Shown: positions 1 to 8,711 of the stretch, one piece after another
Numbering within the stretch: position 1 is the first letter of the stretch
Layout of the letters: each line of letters opens with the position of its first letter
DNA from: Mailhella sp.
GTDB lineage: Bacteria; Desulfobacterota; Desulfovibrionia; Desulfovibrionales; Desulfovibrionaceae
DNA length: 42,059 nt
Assembly: GCA_029258655.1 (NCBI GenBank)
Contig: JARHYD010000009.1
Coordinates: 1 to 42,059, forward strand
Reading direction: 5' to 3'
Notes under the pieces: model-generated
The model's database searches: none
The model's input: only the letters and a program-made list of their open reading frames with translations
What the model was told of the DNA's origin: nothing
Translations under genes and position numbers: made by a program

Positions 1-9
1 AAAAAACAT

Positions 10-2070
10 CTATTCTTTCCACGAAAAAGCAAGCATAGTTATATCATCAGATTGTTCTGTATCCTTTCTAAATACAAGCAAATCATTATAAATATCTTGT
101 AATAATGTTGTTAACTCATGTTCACAATTCATTAATAAAACTTCTTTCAATCTCTGATCCCCATAAAATAAGCCGTCTTTATCCATAGCTTCTGTGACAC
201 CATCAGTATATAATAAGCAAATATCATTATTCTTTAATTGTACTTTTCCTAAAGAATAATTTGCCCCTTCAATAACTCCAACCAATGGACCATTAATACT
301 CTCAATTTGGCGTATTTCTTGTTTTTCCTTATTAATAATATAAGGAAAGCAATGCCCACCATTTGTAAATTCTAATTCACCCGTTTTTTCATCTAAAAGT
401 CCAATAAAAAGGGTCACAAACATACAACGAGGATTATTTTCACTAAAAACATCATTTATTTGTTGTATTGTTTTAGCAGGGTTTAATCCATTTAACATAG
501 CATACCGTATCAGCGTTACAGTCATGGACATAAATAAAGCCGCTGCAACACCTTTACCTGCCACATCGCCAATAACAACAACTTTTTTATCATTTGGCAA
601 TGCAAAAAAATCGTAAAAATCACCACCAACTTCTTTTGCTGGATCAAGAAAAGCTGCAACATGAAAATTTAGTGTTTGCGGTGCAGAATCAAGTTTACGC
701 AAAATTCCCATTTGAATATCTCTTGCAGCATTCAATTCCCCTTGAATACGTTGTGTTGTAGCTTGAGTTTTCAAGAGATTTTCAATATTTTGTTCTAATG
801 CAGAAGCCATTTTAGAAAAAGCAGAAGCCAACTGTCCTACTTCATCTGTTCTATTTATTGGTAAGTCTTGAAAATATGTTGTAAAAAACTTTTGTTCAGA
901 TGATTGATTAGTTATTTCTTGTTTATTAAAATTTTTAAAATCAGCTTGTGCTAATTCAAGCACCTTTTTAATAAGCAGTTGCAAAGGATTAATAATTTTA
1001 TACGCAAGCAATAATCCAGAAAAAACACAAACAATAACAACAATACTAACGAATAAAATTAATCTATATATAATTTGTTCCGAATGTCCTTCTATTGCAG
1101 ATAAAGGAACAGCAGCCATAACATACCAATCAAGGGCTTTAAAATACGATAAACGTATAACACTATCTCCCCAAGCCTTAAAATAAGAATTTTCTGGAAT
1201 TTCATCATCTTGATAATAAAATTGTGCCATTTTTGTTTGCTTTGCATGATCAAGCATATATTGAGGAATATCTCTAATATTATCAGCACGTATTTGTCCT
1301 TTAGAAGCAAATAATAACGAAGAACCAGAAAATAAGGCAACAACACTATTAGGATATAATACTAAAGAATCAAATTTTTCTTGCATAGAATCAATTATTG
1401 ATTGTTCTGAAATTTGTTCATTTTGTTTAATATCTGCTAAACCAGAACCAAACATAATAACATGATCTGCATCTAGGGGTAAAAAATATAATAAAAGTGA
1501 ATAATTATTCAAATCACAATGTTCATACATTTCTAATTGTTTGTAATCAGCATCTGATAATGTAAAAACAGCAAATGTTCCTTCATTAGCTAATGTTTTT
1601 GAATTAATCATATTAGCAAGAGGAATACCTTTATAATCAACCCGATTAACATCTTGCATTAAAACTTTTGGATAAGGCGAACCTGTTTTTAACATTCCTT
1701 TAACAAAAAGAGCAGAAAATGTTTTCAAATTATAAAGAGAATGTCCCCAACGAGAAAAAATTTCTTCTTTTTTTTCTGCATCAAACCGATCTAAATCTTT
1801 CCAAGCTGTTCGTGCTATATGTGCCATTGTACGCAGATGATTTTTTCTTTCTAAAACCAACATTATTTCTGTTGATATAAGATTTAAATACCGAAAATTA
1901 ATATTATCTTCGATTAAATACATCATATTGCCAAAAGATTTTTCTTCAAATTGGCGACTGATATTTTTTAAATGCTCATAACTTATTGTTATAACTGGTA
2001 TTGACATTAAAGTTACAGAGAAAAAAATTAAAATAAAAATCTTTGTACGTAAAGAAAGCTTTATTTTCAT
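10..2070 (-). CDS. Membrane-anchored PP2C-type (RsbU/SpoIIE-like) serine phosphatase with HAMP domain
   Basis: Probable sensor phosphatase of a partner-switching pathway that would dephosphorylate a STAS-domain antagonist. The 686-residue protein has a transmembrane segment near residues 11-31, a roughly 300-residue predicted periplasmic domain, a second transmembrane segment near 335-360, a HAMP/coiled-coil linker and a C-terminal PP2C domain. Seen in the phosphatase domain are KEVGGDFYDFF and IGDVAGKGVAAALFMS, whose aspartates would bind metal, a GGH motif and LLYTDGVTEAMD. It starts at an ATG one base after the stop of the sigma54 activator gene and is the last gene of the sctW run inside the window. 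Its likely partners are the STAS protein and RsbW-like kinase at 24141-24904. The ligand sensed by the periplasmic domain is unknown. The resemblance to Bordetella BtrU is one of architecture; the Btr pathway is family knowledge, and the link here is inferred. Confidence 0.88.
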   Translation of the reverse strand: MKIKLSLRTKIFILIFFSVTLMSIPVITISYEHLKNISRQFEEKSFGNMMYLIEDNINFRYLNLISTEIMLVLERKNHLRTMAHIARTAWKDLDRFDAEKKEEIFSRWGHSLYNLKTFSALFVKGMLKTGSPYPKVLMQDVNRVDYKGIPLANMINSKTLANEGTFAVFTLSDADYKQLEMYEHCDLNNYSLLLYFLPLDADHVIMFGSGLADIKQNEQISEQSIIDSMQEKFDSLVLYPNSVVALFSGSSLLFASKGQIRADNIRDIPQYMLDHAKQTKMAQFYYQDDEIPENSYFKAWGDSVIRLSYFKALDWYVMAAVPLSAIEGHSEQIIYRLILFVSIVVIVCVFSGLLLAYKIINPLQLLIKKVLELAQADFKNFNKQEITNQSSEQKFFTTYFQDLPINRTDEVGQLASAFSKMASALEQNIENLLKTQATTQRIQGELNAARDIQMGILRKLDSAPQTLNFHVAAFLDPAKEVGGDFYDFFALPNDKKVVVIGDVAGKGVAAALFMSMTVTLIRYAMLNGLNPAKTIQQINDVFSENNPRCMFVTLFIGLLDEKTGELEFTNGGHCFPYIINKEKQEIRQIESINGPLVGVIEGANYSLGKVQLKNNDICLLYTDGVTEAMDKDGLFYGDQRLKEVLLMNCEHELTTLLQDIYNDLLVFRKDTEQSDDITMLAFSWKE

Positions 2071-2071
2071 T

Positions 2072-3397
2072 TTATTTATCTAATCCCATACGTATCAACT
2101 TCTTTCGCAAACCTTCTCGTGTAATTCCTAAAAGAGCTGCTGCCTTTGTTCTATTTCCATCACAATGTTTTAATGTTTTTATAACAAGTTTTTCTTCATT
2201 TTCCAACAAATTATAACTTATTTCTTCTTGTTCAAAAGAATAAATTTCTTTTTGCATATTATGCTCTGTGAAATGTGTAGGGATAACGTTTTCTTTTGGT
2301 TCTTTTTCTTCTTCATCTTGATAACCTGTATTAGATGAATGTTGAAAAAATTCTTGTATTCTTTGTGATAAATCCGAAAATTCCACTAATTCAGAAAAAC
2401 AAAGTACAGAAAGGCGTTCCATTTCATTATTTAATTCTCGCACATTACCAGGCCAAGAATATTTTAAAAATGCTTCTTTTACTGCTTCAGATAAATATAA
2501 ATTTGGACGTACTGCCTGTTTACAATATCTATCTAAAAATTTTTGTGCTAACAAAATAATATCTTCTCCCCGTTCATGTAGAGGAGGAATTCTAATTTCT
2601 GCAACAGCCAACCGATAATATAAATCTTGTCTAAACTTTCCTTCTTGCATAGCCTTTGCTATATTGACATTTGTTGCAGAAATAACTTTAACATTGATAG
2701 GAATAGGCTTTGAGCTTCCCACTCTATAAATTTCTTGTTCTTCCAAAGCTCTTAATAATTTAGCTTGATTAGGTAAACTCATATCTGCCAATTCATCTAA
2801 AAATAATGTTCCACCATTTGCCTCTTCAAATAAACCTTTTCTATGATTTACCCCTGTGGCTACCCCTTTTTCAATACCAAACATTTCACTTTCAAAAAGA
2901 GCTTCTGGAATAGCTGTGCAGTTTACAGGAACAAAAGGTCCTTCACAACGTGGTGAATTAAAATGAATATATTTTGCAAAAACTTCTTTACCTGTCCCAG
3001 TTTCCCCTAAAAGCATAGTATTAATAGGACGTTTTGCAATATTATCAGCAATTTTTATAACAGCTTGCATAGTAGAGCATTGCCCTACTAATCTTTCACT
3101 GCTATATTTTTCTTTTACTATACCAATAAGACGAGAATTTCTTGTTTGCAAACGTTGCTTTGCTTCTTCAAGTTCTGCATTTTTAGCTGTTAATTCTTCT
3201 ATTAATCGCGTATTATATAAATCTCTACTTTCTACCTTTACAAGCATAAGCCCAAAAGATTCCGCTAATTTTGATAATTTTTCTGGAACATTTTTATCAG
3301 CAGTAAGATTAAAAAGTTCCTTATCATCAAAAGAACGTGCCCATGCAACATCATCACAAAGTGAAATAATCATATCAAGAATTCTATCATCTTTCAT
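2072..3397 (-). CDS. Sigma54-dependent enhancer-binding transcriptional activator with Fis-type HTH
   Basis: AAA+ activator expected to remodel sigma54 RNA polymerase. In its 441 residues: an N-terminal non-receiver region with a coiled coil near 60-95, Walker A GETGTGKE at 131-138, Walker B GGTLFLDE at 195-202, the arginine-finger region RQDLYYRL near 256-263, the WPGNVREL motif near 315-322 and a C-terminal Fis-like helix-turn-helix after about 400. Loop 1, normally GAFTGA, reads GVATGV at 178-183, so the conserved aromatic residue is absent. No phospho-receiver or GAF domain is recognisable, so control may act through the short N-terminal region or by protein partners. It lies in the T3S operon between sctU and the PP2C phosphatase. 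Four sigma54 promoter motifs upstream of the T3S units make it the obvious local activator, by inference. Confidence 0.92.
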   Translation of the reverse strand: MKDDRILDMIISLCDDVAWARSFDDKELFNLTADKNVPEKLSKLAESFGLMLVKVESRDLYNTRLIEELTAKNAELEEAKQRLQTRNSRLIGIVKEKYSSERLVGQCSTMQAVIKIADNIAKRPINTMLLGETGTGKEVFAKYIHFNSPRCEGPFVPVNCTAIPEALFESEMFGIEKGVATGVNHRKGLFEEANGGTLFLDELADMSLPNQAKLLRALEEQEIYRVGSSKPIPINVKVISATNVNIAKAMQEGKFRQDLYYRLAVAEIRIPPLHERGEDIILLAQKFLDRYCKQAVRPNLYLSEAVKEAFLKYSWPGNVRELNNEMERLSVLCFSELVEFSDLSQRIQEFFQHSSNTGYQDEEEKEPKENVIPTHFTEHNMQKEIYSFEQEEISYNLLENEEKLVIKTLKHCDGNRTKAAALLGITREGLRKKLIRMGLDK

Positions 3398-3402
3398 AAC
3401 AA

Positions 3403-4440
3403 CTACTTATTTAATGATTGTACCCACCGCAAAACTTCTGCCACAGGTTGGATTAAATCTGTTGGAATGTATGCATTCTCTTCTGCATTATGGTATAAAT
3501 TACGTGCTAATGGCACATTTCGCATAATAGGAATTCCCTCTTCTTCTGCAACTTTTATCATTCGTTTTGCAAGCTCCCCTTCGCCTTTTGCAAGCACTAA
3601 AGGTAGTGGCGTTTTATCTTTTTCATAATCTAATGCCACTGCATAATGAGTTGGATTTATCACAAGCACCTTCGCTTTTCTTACATTGTTTAGAGAATTT
3701 TGTACTAACAATTCTTTATGTAATTGTTTTCTCTTACTTTTAATGTGAGGATCTCCCTCCATTTCCTTATATTCACGTTTTATTTCATCTTTACTCATTA
3801 AATGTTGTTTTGTATATTGCCATCGCTGAAACAAATAATCAAAAACAGCAATAAGACAAAATGCTATACTCGTATATAATAATAAATCTTTTATAGCTTC
3901 TCCTATAATTACCCACAACCCCATAATAGAAGAAGTTTGCATTTTAAAAAATACATTCATATAGCTTTGCAAAACATAATATACAAAATAACCTATAATT
4001 GCAACTTTGATAATATTTTTTAAAAGTTCAATAGCATTTTTCAAACTAAAAACTTTTTTTATCCATTTACTTGGATTTAAATTTTCCAACTTAGGCATAG
4101 CTGTTTGCAAACTAAATAAAAAACCAACTTGTGCAATATTCGCAACTAATGCTACTCCCATAACAAGAAATAATAAAGGAAAAACAATATCAATAAAAAT
4201 ACTAGTAACAACAAAATAAATTTTTCCAAACGCCTCATTATAAGGTAAATAAAAACTTTCAAAAACAATATTTACCATAGTAATCATTTTATTATAAAGA
4301 TATGGTCCAAGTAAAATAATATACAAAGCTAAAACAAAAACCGTAGCAGCAGTAGGAATTTCTGGACTACGACATAAATCCCCTTTTTCTCTTGCCTCTC
4401 TTAAACGCTTAGGCGTTGGCTGTTCTGTTTTATTACTCAT
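3403..4440 (-). CDS. sctU: T3S export apparatus switch protein SctU (YscU/FlhB family)
   Basis: Inner-membrane export gate component that helps switch substrate class. The 345-residue protein has the usual N-terminal signature (TEQPTPKRLREAREKG), about four hydrophobic segments between residues 30 and 205 and a cytoplasmic tail with the self-cleaving NPTH motif at 262-265. In this family the chain breaks between Asn and Pro. The start codon overlaps the stop of sctT in an ATGA arrangement, indicating translational coupling. Its placement with sctV, sctW and yscX/yscY genes identifies it as an injectisome rather than a flagellar FlhB protein. Confidence 0.95.
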   Translation of the reverse strand: MSNKTEQPTPKRLREAREKGDLCRSPEIPTAATVFVLALYIILLGPYLYNKMITMVNIVFESFYLPYNEAFGKIYFVVTSIFIDIVFPLLFLVMGVALVANIAQVGFLFSLQTAMPKLENLNPSKWIKKVFSLKNAIELLKNIIKVAIIGYFVYYVLQSYMNVFFKMQTSSIMGLWVIIGEAIKDLLLYTSIAFCLIAVFDYLFQRWQYTKQHLMSKDEIKREYKEMEGDPHIKSKRKQLHKELLVQNSLNNVRKAKVLVINPTHYAVALDYEKDKTPLPLVLAKGEGELAKRMIKVAEEEGIPIMRNVPLARNLYHNAEENAYIPTDLIQPVAEVLRWVQSLNK

Positions 4441-5249
4441 AAAATACTATCTAAATGCATTTGTAATTGTTGAAAAATAGTATCTAAAATTGGACTAAAA
4501 CCATTTACCAATAATGCAAAATAAAAAATTAATAAAAAAGAAACTATACCACTTTTTATTGGCATTGCTAAAATATATACATTTAATTGTGAAGCAAATC
4601 TATTAATAAGAGCAAGAGAAATATCTGTTAACAAACAAGCAACAACAATAGGTGCAGAAAAAAGAAGCATTAATTGCATTAAATATCCCACTTGTCCCGC
4701 AAAAAGTAATGGAAAATTTTCATTAGTAAAAATAGAAAGAGGAAAAAATTCTCTTACAGGATAAAGAATATAACTTCCATATAAAAATTGTAAAAAAACT
4801 AAAAATGCACCACCAGAAAAAAATATGTATACTATACCTTGAAAAAAGAATGAGCCTAAAGGAGAAGTTTGTTCCCCTGATAAAGGATCATTTTCCATAG
4901 CTTGGGTTAACCCACGTTGGTTATCAATAAAAAATCCTGCTGACTGTATTGCCCAAAAAAGAATACCTACCAATAACCCAATAAAAAAACCAATTAAACT
5001 TTCCTTTAAAATTAAAAGAATAATGAAAAAGAAATGAAAATCCGAATGCTGAAAAAATTTTACTTCTTCAAGCATAAGTGGATGTAAAATTAAATAAATA
5101 GCAAATGCAACGCAAAATTTAAGTTGCCCTGCTAATACTGGCGATCCCATAAACGGAAGTATTGTTATTGCAACAAGAATACGTGGCAAACCAAAAGTCA
5201 TTGCCATAGTATGATCTATTACTTGTAAACTTTCAAAAAAAGTTTCCAT
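4437..5249 (-). CDS. sctT: T3S export apparatus protein SctT (YscT/FliR family)
   Basis: Inner-membrane component of the export gate formed with SctR and SctS. The 270-residue, strongly hydrophobic protein has about six membrane segments, typical in length for SctT. The cytoplasmic loop contains DNQRGLTQAMENDPLSGE, which closely matches the conserved SctT loop. The ATG at 5249 follows the sctS stop by 17 bases, and the 3' end overlaps sctU by four bases. Gene order S-T-U is conserved in injectisomes; here the usual Q-R part is moved to 24914-26721. Confidence 0.94.
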   Translation of the reverse strand: METFFESLQVIDHTMAMTFGLPRILVAITILPFMGSPVLAGQLKFCVAFAIYLILHPLMLEEVKFFQHSDFHFFFIILLILKESLIGFFIGLLVGILFWAIQSAGFFIDNQRGLTQAMENDPLSGEQTSPLGSFFFQGIVYIFFSGGAFLVFLQFLYGSYILYPVREFFPLSIFTNENFPLLFAGQVGYLMQLMLLFSAPIVVACLLTDISLALINRFASQLNVYILAMPIKSGIVSFLLIFYFALLVNGFSPILDTIFQQLQMHLDSIL

Positions 5250-5266
5250 ATCCTAATACAATCCAT

Positions 5267-5521
5267 TTATAATAAATAAAACCGTGTAAAAATATCATCA
5301 GAATATTTTAATAATATTCCACTAAGCCACGATCCCATAAAAAAAAGTGTAATAATAACAGCAACAAGTTTTATTCCAAAGGTTAATGTTTGTTCCTGTA
5401 ATTGAGTTATTGCTTGTAATAAACTGACAATAATACCAATAAAAGAAGCAACAATAATAGGGGGTAATGAAATTATTAATACTAAATAAAGTGCTTGTAT
5501 AGCAAAATTAATAACATTCAT
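5267..5521 (-). CDS. sctS: T3S export apparatus protein SctS (YscS/FliQ family)
   Basis: Small inner-membrane subunit of the export gate. The 84-residue protein consists of two hydrophobic helices joined by a short loop containing LLQAITQLQEQTLTFGIKL, the typical FliQ/YscS signature. Length matches the family (80-90 residues). It starts at an ATG nine bases downstream of the sctV stop and precedes sctT. In known systems several SctS copies wrap around SctR and SctT. Confidence 0.94.
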   Translation of the reverse strand: MNVINFAIQALYLVLIISLPPIIVASFIGIIVSLLQAITQLQEQTLTFGIKLVAVIITLFFMGSWLSGILLKYSDDIFTRFYLL

Positions 5522-5529
5522 AATAAACC

Positions 5530-7623
5530 CTAAAATCTTATTCTATCAATAGGTTGAACAGAAATTTCTGGCGTAAGTTCTTGATACGCTATAACAGGTA
5601 AATCATAAAATTCCCCTTCAATCAATCTTCGAACATAACGTCGTATATCCATTGATGCCAAAAGGACAGGCTTTTGCGTTGCCATAGTATTTTTATGAAC
5701 AATTTTCCGTAAAATTTCTAAAATCTTTTTTGATGAATCAGGATCAAGAGCTAAAAAAGCTCCAGCTGATGTTTGTCTAATAGCTTTACGAACCAATTCT
5801 TCCACCTGTGGATCGATTAAAATAGCTGGCAACATATTATGCCCTTTAGAATACATATAACTAATTTGTCTTTTTAAATTTCCTCGCACATATTCTGTTA
5901 ACATAACAGTATCTTTTTCTTTAGAAGCCCATTCTATTAATGCCTCTAAAATGCTGCGTAAATCACGAATAGAAATTTGCTCTTGCACTAAACGCTGAAA
6001 AATTTCTGCTATTTTTTGAACTGGTAATAACCGTGTTGCTTCTCGCACAAGATCTGGGGTACGTTCTTCCATTTTATCCAACAAATATTTTGTTTCTTGC
6101 ATTCCTAAAAAACTTGATGCGTGCCGTGATAAAATTAAAGATAAATGATAGGCTAAAATTTTTGCAGGATACATACAAGTAATGCCTGCTCGTAACAGTG
6201 ATTCTTTATATGTTTCTGCTACCCAAATAGAAGGAATATTGGGTAAAAACTGTTCCCCTATTTTATATTCAATACCAAACATCTCAAGATTTTGTACCGT
6301 ATCTCTAACCAAAATCATATTCTTTTCTAACTGCCCTTGAGACATTGGAATTTCATTTACATTTAATACATAGGAAATTTGCTCAAGATTTTCATGAGAA
6401 CGAATATTTATACCGGGAAAAGGCACACCTAAATCAAAATATAAGGCACGTCGTAATAATACTAATTCTTCATTTAATTTTTCATAATCTAAAATTTTGC
6501 TAAATTCTTGTGAAATATCCAAAATAATTGGAACAGTTGGTGAAAAACTATCACCCCCATCATTCATTTTATTTTTTTGTTTAGGACGTACCATTGGTGA
6601 TAATGTTTTTGATAATTCTTCTTTAACATCAACTTCTTGCGGTGCATTTTGAATTTTCTTCAATATAAAACCAAAACCAAAAACTAAAACTCCTAATGTA
6701 AAAAGCTGTGGTTTTGGAAAACCGGGAATTAAAGCAAATAAAAAAATCAAAGCACCTGCCATACTAATAGCTTGTGGTTGAGCAAAAAATTGCTTTCCTA
6801 CTTGTGCCCCAACATTTCCTTCATTATCGCCAGATCGTGTTATCAAAATACCTGCTGATATAGAAACTAATAATGATGGAATTTGTGAAACTAATCCATC
6901 ACCAATAGTTAAAATACCATAAGTATGCAATGCTTCTGTTCCTGTCATATTATGCTGACTTATACCAATAATTGTCCCGCCAACAATATTAACAACAGCA
7001 ATAATCATTCCTGCAATGCTATCACCTTTAACAAACTTCATTGCTCCGTCCATAGCACCATACATCTGGCTTTCTTGACTTACAAGTTCGCGTCTTTTTT
7101 GTGCTTCCTCCATATCAATAACACCAGCTCTTAGATCCGCGTCAATGGACATTTGTTTTCCAGGCATAGCATCAAGCGTAAACCTTGCTCCAACTTCTGC
7201 TACTCGTTCTGCTCCTTTAGCAATAACTAAAAATTGCACAATAGTTAAAATAAGAAAAACAACAGCACCAACAACAAAATTCCCACCCAAAGCAAATTCA
7301 CCAAAAGTAAAAATAATTTGTCCTGCATCTGCCTGTAAAAGAATAAGCCTTGTTGTAGTAATATTTAAACCCACTCGAAAAAGTGTTGTAAATAAAAGCA
7401 TAGTTGGAAAAACAGAAAAATCAAGAACTGTTCGCACATACATTGCCATCATTAACATAAGAAATGATAATAGCATATTAATACCAATAAGCGTATCAAC
7501 CAATCCTGTTGGCAAAGGAATTATCATTAAAGCAATAACGATAACAATAAGCAAAACCATATTAATATCATTATGCCGAGAAAGTAAGGAAACAACCTTT
7601 ACTGTTTTATGGTAAAAACTCAT
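5530..7623 (-). CDS. sctV: T3S export gate protein SctV (LcrD/YscV/FlhA family)
   Basis: Forms the large export gate ring in the inner membrane, with its cytoplasmic domain receiving chaperone-substrate complexes. The 697-residue length is standard. The N-terminal half contains about eight membrane segments and the FHIPEP-family signature around GARFTLDAMPGKQMSIDADL; the C-terminal half, from about 355, is the soluble platform domain. The ATG overlaps the stop of the yscY-like gene as ATGA. Its position directly after yscX and yscY homologues fits family knowledge that YscX and YscY work with YscV. Confidence 0.97.
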   Translation of the reverse strand: MSFYHKTVKVVSLLSRHNDINMVLLIVIVIALMIIPLPTGLVDTLIGINMLLSFLMLMMAMYVRTVLDFSVFPTMLLFTTLFRVGLNITTTRLILLQADAGQIIFTFGEFALGGNFVVGAVVFLILTIVQFLVIAKGAERVAEVGARFTLDAMPGKQMSIDADLRAGVIDMEEAQKRRELVSQESQMYGAMDGAMKFVKGDSIAGMIIAVVNIVGGTIIGISQHNMTGTEALHTYGILTIGDGLVSQIPSLLVSISAGILITRSGDNEGNVGAQVGKQFFAQPQAISMAGALIFLFALIPGFPKPQLFTLGVLVFGFGFILKKIQNAPQEVDVKEELSKTLSPMVRPKQKNKMNDGGDSFSPTVPIILDISQEFSKILDYEKLNEELVLLRRALYFDLGVPFPGINIRSHENLEQISYVLNVNEIPMSQGQLEKNMILVRDTVQNLEMFGIEYKIGEQFLPNIPSIWVAETYKESLLRAGITCMYPAKILAYHLSLILSRHASSFLGMQETKYLLDKMEERTPDLVREATRLLPVQKIAEIFQRLVQEQISIRDLRSILEALIEWASKEKDTVMLTEYVRGNLKRQISYMYSKGHNMLPAILIDPQVEELVRKAIRQTSAGAFLALDPDSSKKILEILRKIVHKNTMATQKPVLLASMDIRRYVRRLIEGEFYDLPVIAYQELTPEISVQPIDRIRF

Positions 7624-7970
7624 GCATTATTCCCTTTTATTACTAAATATTCATGTAATATATTTTTTGCTTCATCATAACGTTGTTCTAACCATAATGC
7701 TTGTGCTTTTAAAAGATAATAAATAGTTTTCTTTCCCGTTATTCTTGTTCCATCAAAAGCATTTTGTAAATACTCCAATGCCTTTTTACCATTTTTTTGT
7801 TCAATAGCAATACTTGCAAGCAACGCAAAAATACTTTTATCATACGGCATATTTTGGGTCAAAATTAATACAGACGTAAAAAGTCGTTCTGCTTTTTCAT
7901 AAAATCCCATACGAAAATATAAATATCCTAAAATGTGTAATGTTTTTTGCTCTTCAAGTGTTAGTACCAT
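7620..7970 (-). CDS. yscY: YscY-like TPR chaperone
   Basis: Small TPR-type protein of 116 residues, expected to bind the YscX-like export factor encoded just upstream. The ATG at 7970 (MVLTLEEQ) is chosen because a strong GGAGG ribosome site lies five bases before it; the longer reading would need a TTG at 7982 without such a site. The resulting length is close to Yersinia YscY (about 114). The helix-turn-helix repeat pattern is visible, for example GYLYFRMGFYEKAERLF. Identification relies on size, TPR pattern and the sctW-sycN-X-Y-V order rather than strong residue identity. Confidence 0.8.
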   Translation of the reverse strand: MVLTLEEQKTLHILGYLYFRMGFYEKAERLFTSVLILTQNMPYDKSIFALLASIAIEQKNGKKALEYLQNAFDGTRITGKKTIYYLLKAQALWLEQRYDEAKNILHEYLVIKGNNA

Positions 7971-7971
7971 A

Positions 7972-8331
7972 CTAACCTCCAATCATAAGCCCACAATATC
8001 TTCGTAATAATTCTTTATTTTCAAGTAAAATTTCTAAATCTTCCTCTACATTATGAAGATTAACTACACTTTCACTTTGTTTTATTTTTTCCAAACAAGA
8101 AAATAAATTTTGTGAAAAAACTTCAGGACGCAATATTTCTCCATCACCAGTTAAAGGACATAAGGCTTCTTCTATTTGCTGACCATAATTTTTAGAAGTA
8201 TATAATTCTTCTAATCCATCTTCTTTAAAAACAGAAAAAACTAAAGAGCGAGCTTTTGGCAATTCTTCTTGCTGCGAATTTGAAAGAATATTTTCTATGC
8301 CCAATGCAGAATCTAATAAATTTATTTTCAT
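7972..8331 (-). CDS. yscX: YscX-like early T3S export factor
   Basis: 119-residue protein in the exact position of yscX (between sycN and yscY) and with matching length (YscX about 122). Weak similarity is visible in the N-terminal segment (LGIEN followed by an EEL element) and in a C-terminal leucine-rich helix (LLENKELLRRYCGLMIGG). In Yersinia, YscX is itself secreted and is needed for export of needle subunits. YscX and YscY are restricted to the Ysc family, which supports the family assignment of this injectisome. The assignment is mainly positional, so confidence is moderate. Confidence 0.68.
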   Translation of the reverse strand: MKINLLDSALGIENILSNSQQEELPKARSLVFSVFKEDGLEELYTSKNYGQQIEEALCPLTGDGEILRPEVFSQNLFSCLEKIKQSESVVNLHNVEEDLEILLENKELLRRYCGLMIGG

Positions 8332-8339
8332 GTTATTTC

Positions 8340-8708
8340 CTATTCAATTTCTTGTATTTTTTCAATTAATAGATAAATAATATTTTCTAACTCCGCACCA
8401 CTAACCAGATCCCTTTGTTGTAATCGCACTCCTAATATAAAAGAATTATTAACAATGCCCCCATATAAATTTAATTTATTATTTTTTAAAAACGAACACT
8501 GTTCTAAGACCTTTAAAGGAATTGTTTCATTATACACATCATATTCTTTTGCAAGATAAATAAGTAATTCTTCCTCATTATTTTGTATTTGTTTTTCAAA
8601 ATAAAGAGAACCAATATGCATAATATTTACCATCAATATATTATTTTCAAAAGATAAATTTTCAATTCCCATACGTTTGCCAAGTTCTTGTATTATGCTA
8701 TCTATCAT
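8340..8708 (-). CDS. sycN: SycN-like class I chaperone for the gatekeeper
   Basis: 122-residue acidic protein with the alpha/beta pattern of class I T3S chaperones (CesT fold). Alignment by eye to SycN shows a shared start of two amphipathic helices followed by strand segments (IMHIGSLYFEKQ) and a final helix. Length is nearly that of SycN (123). It lies four bases after sctW, the YopN-TyeA-like gatekeeper, and directly before yscX, just as in the Yersinia operon. In Yersinia, SycN with YscB binds YopN; no YscB homologue is seen here. Confidence 0.72.
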   Translation of the reverse strand: MIDSIIQELGKRMGIENLSFENNILMVNIMHIGSLYFEKQIQNNEEELLIYLAKEYDVYNETIPLKVLEQCSFLKNNKLNLYGGIVNNSFILGVRLQQRDLVSGAELENIIYLLIEKIQEIE

Positions 8709-8711
8709 ATA

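Noticed and set aside
7145..7615. 156-codon open frame on the plus strand
   Set aside because: It is antisense to the membrane part of sctV, with low-complexity composition and no ribosome site or family pattern.
3403..7623. Flagellar export genes (flhA, flhB, fliQ, fliR) as an alternative reading
   Set aside because: The neighbours include a gatekeeper, translocators, TPR chaperones, secretin and needle gene, and no flagellar structural gene is present.
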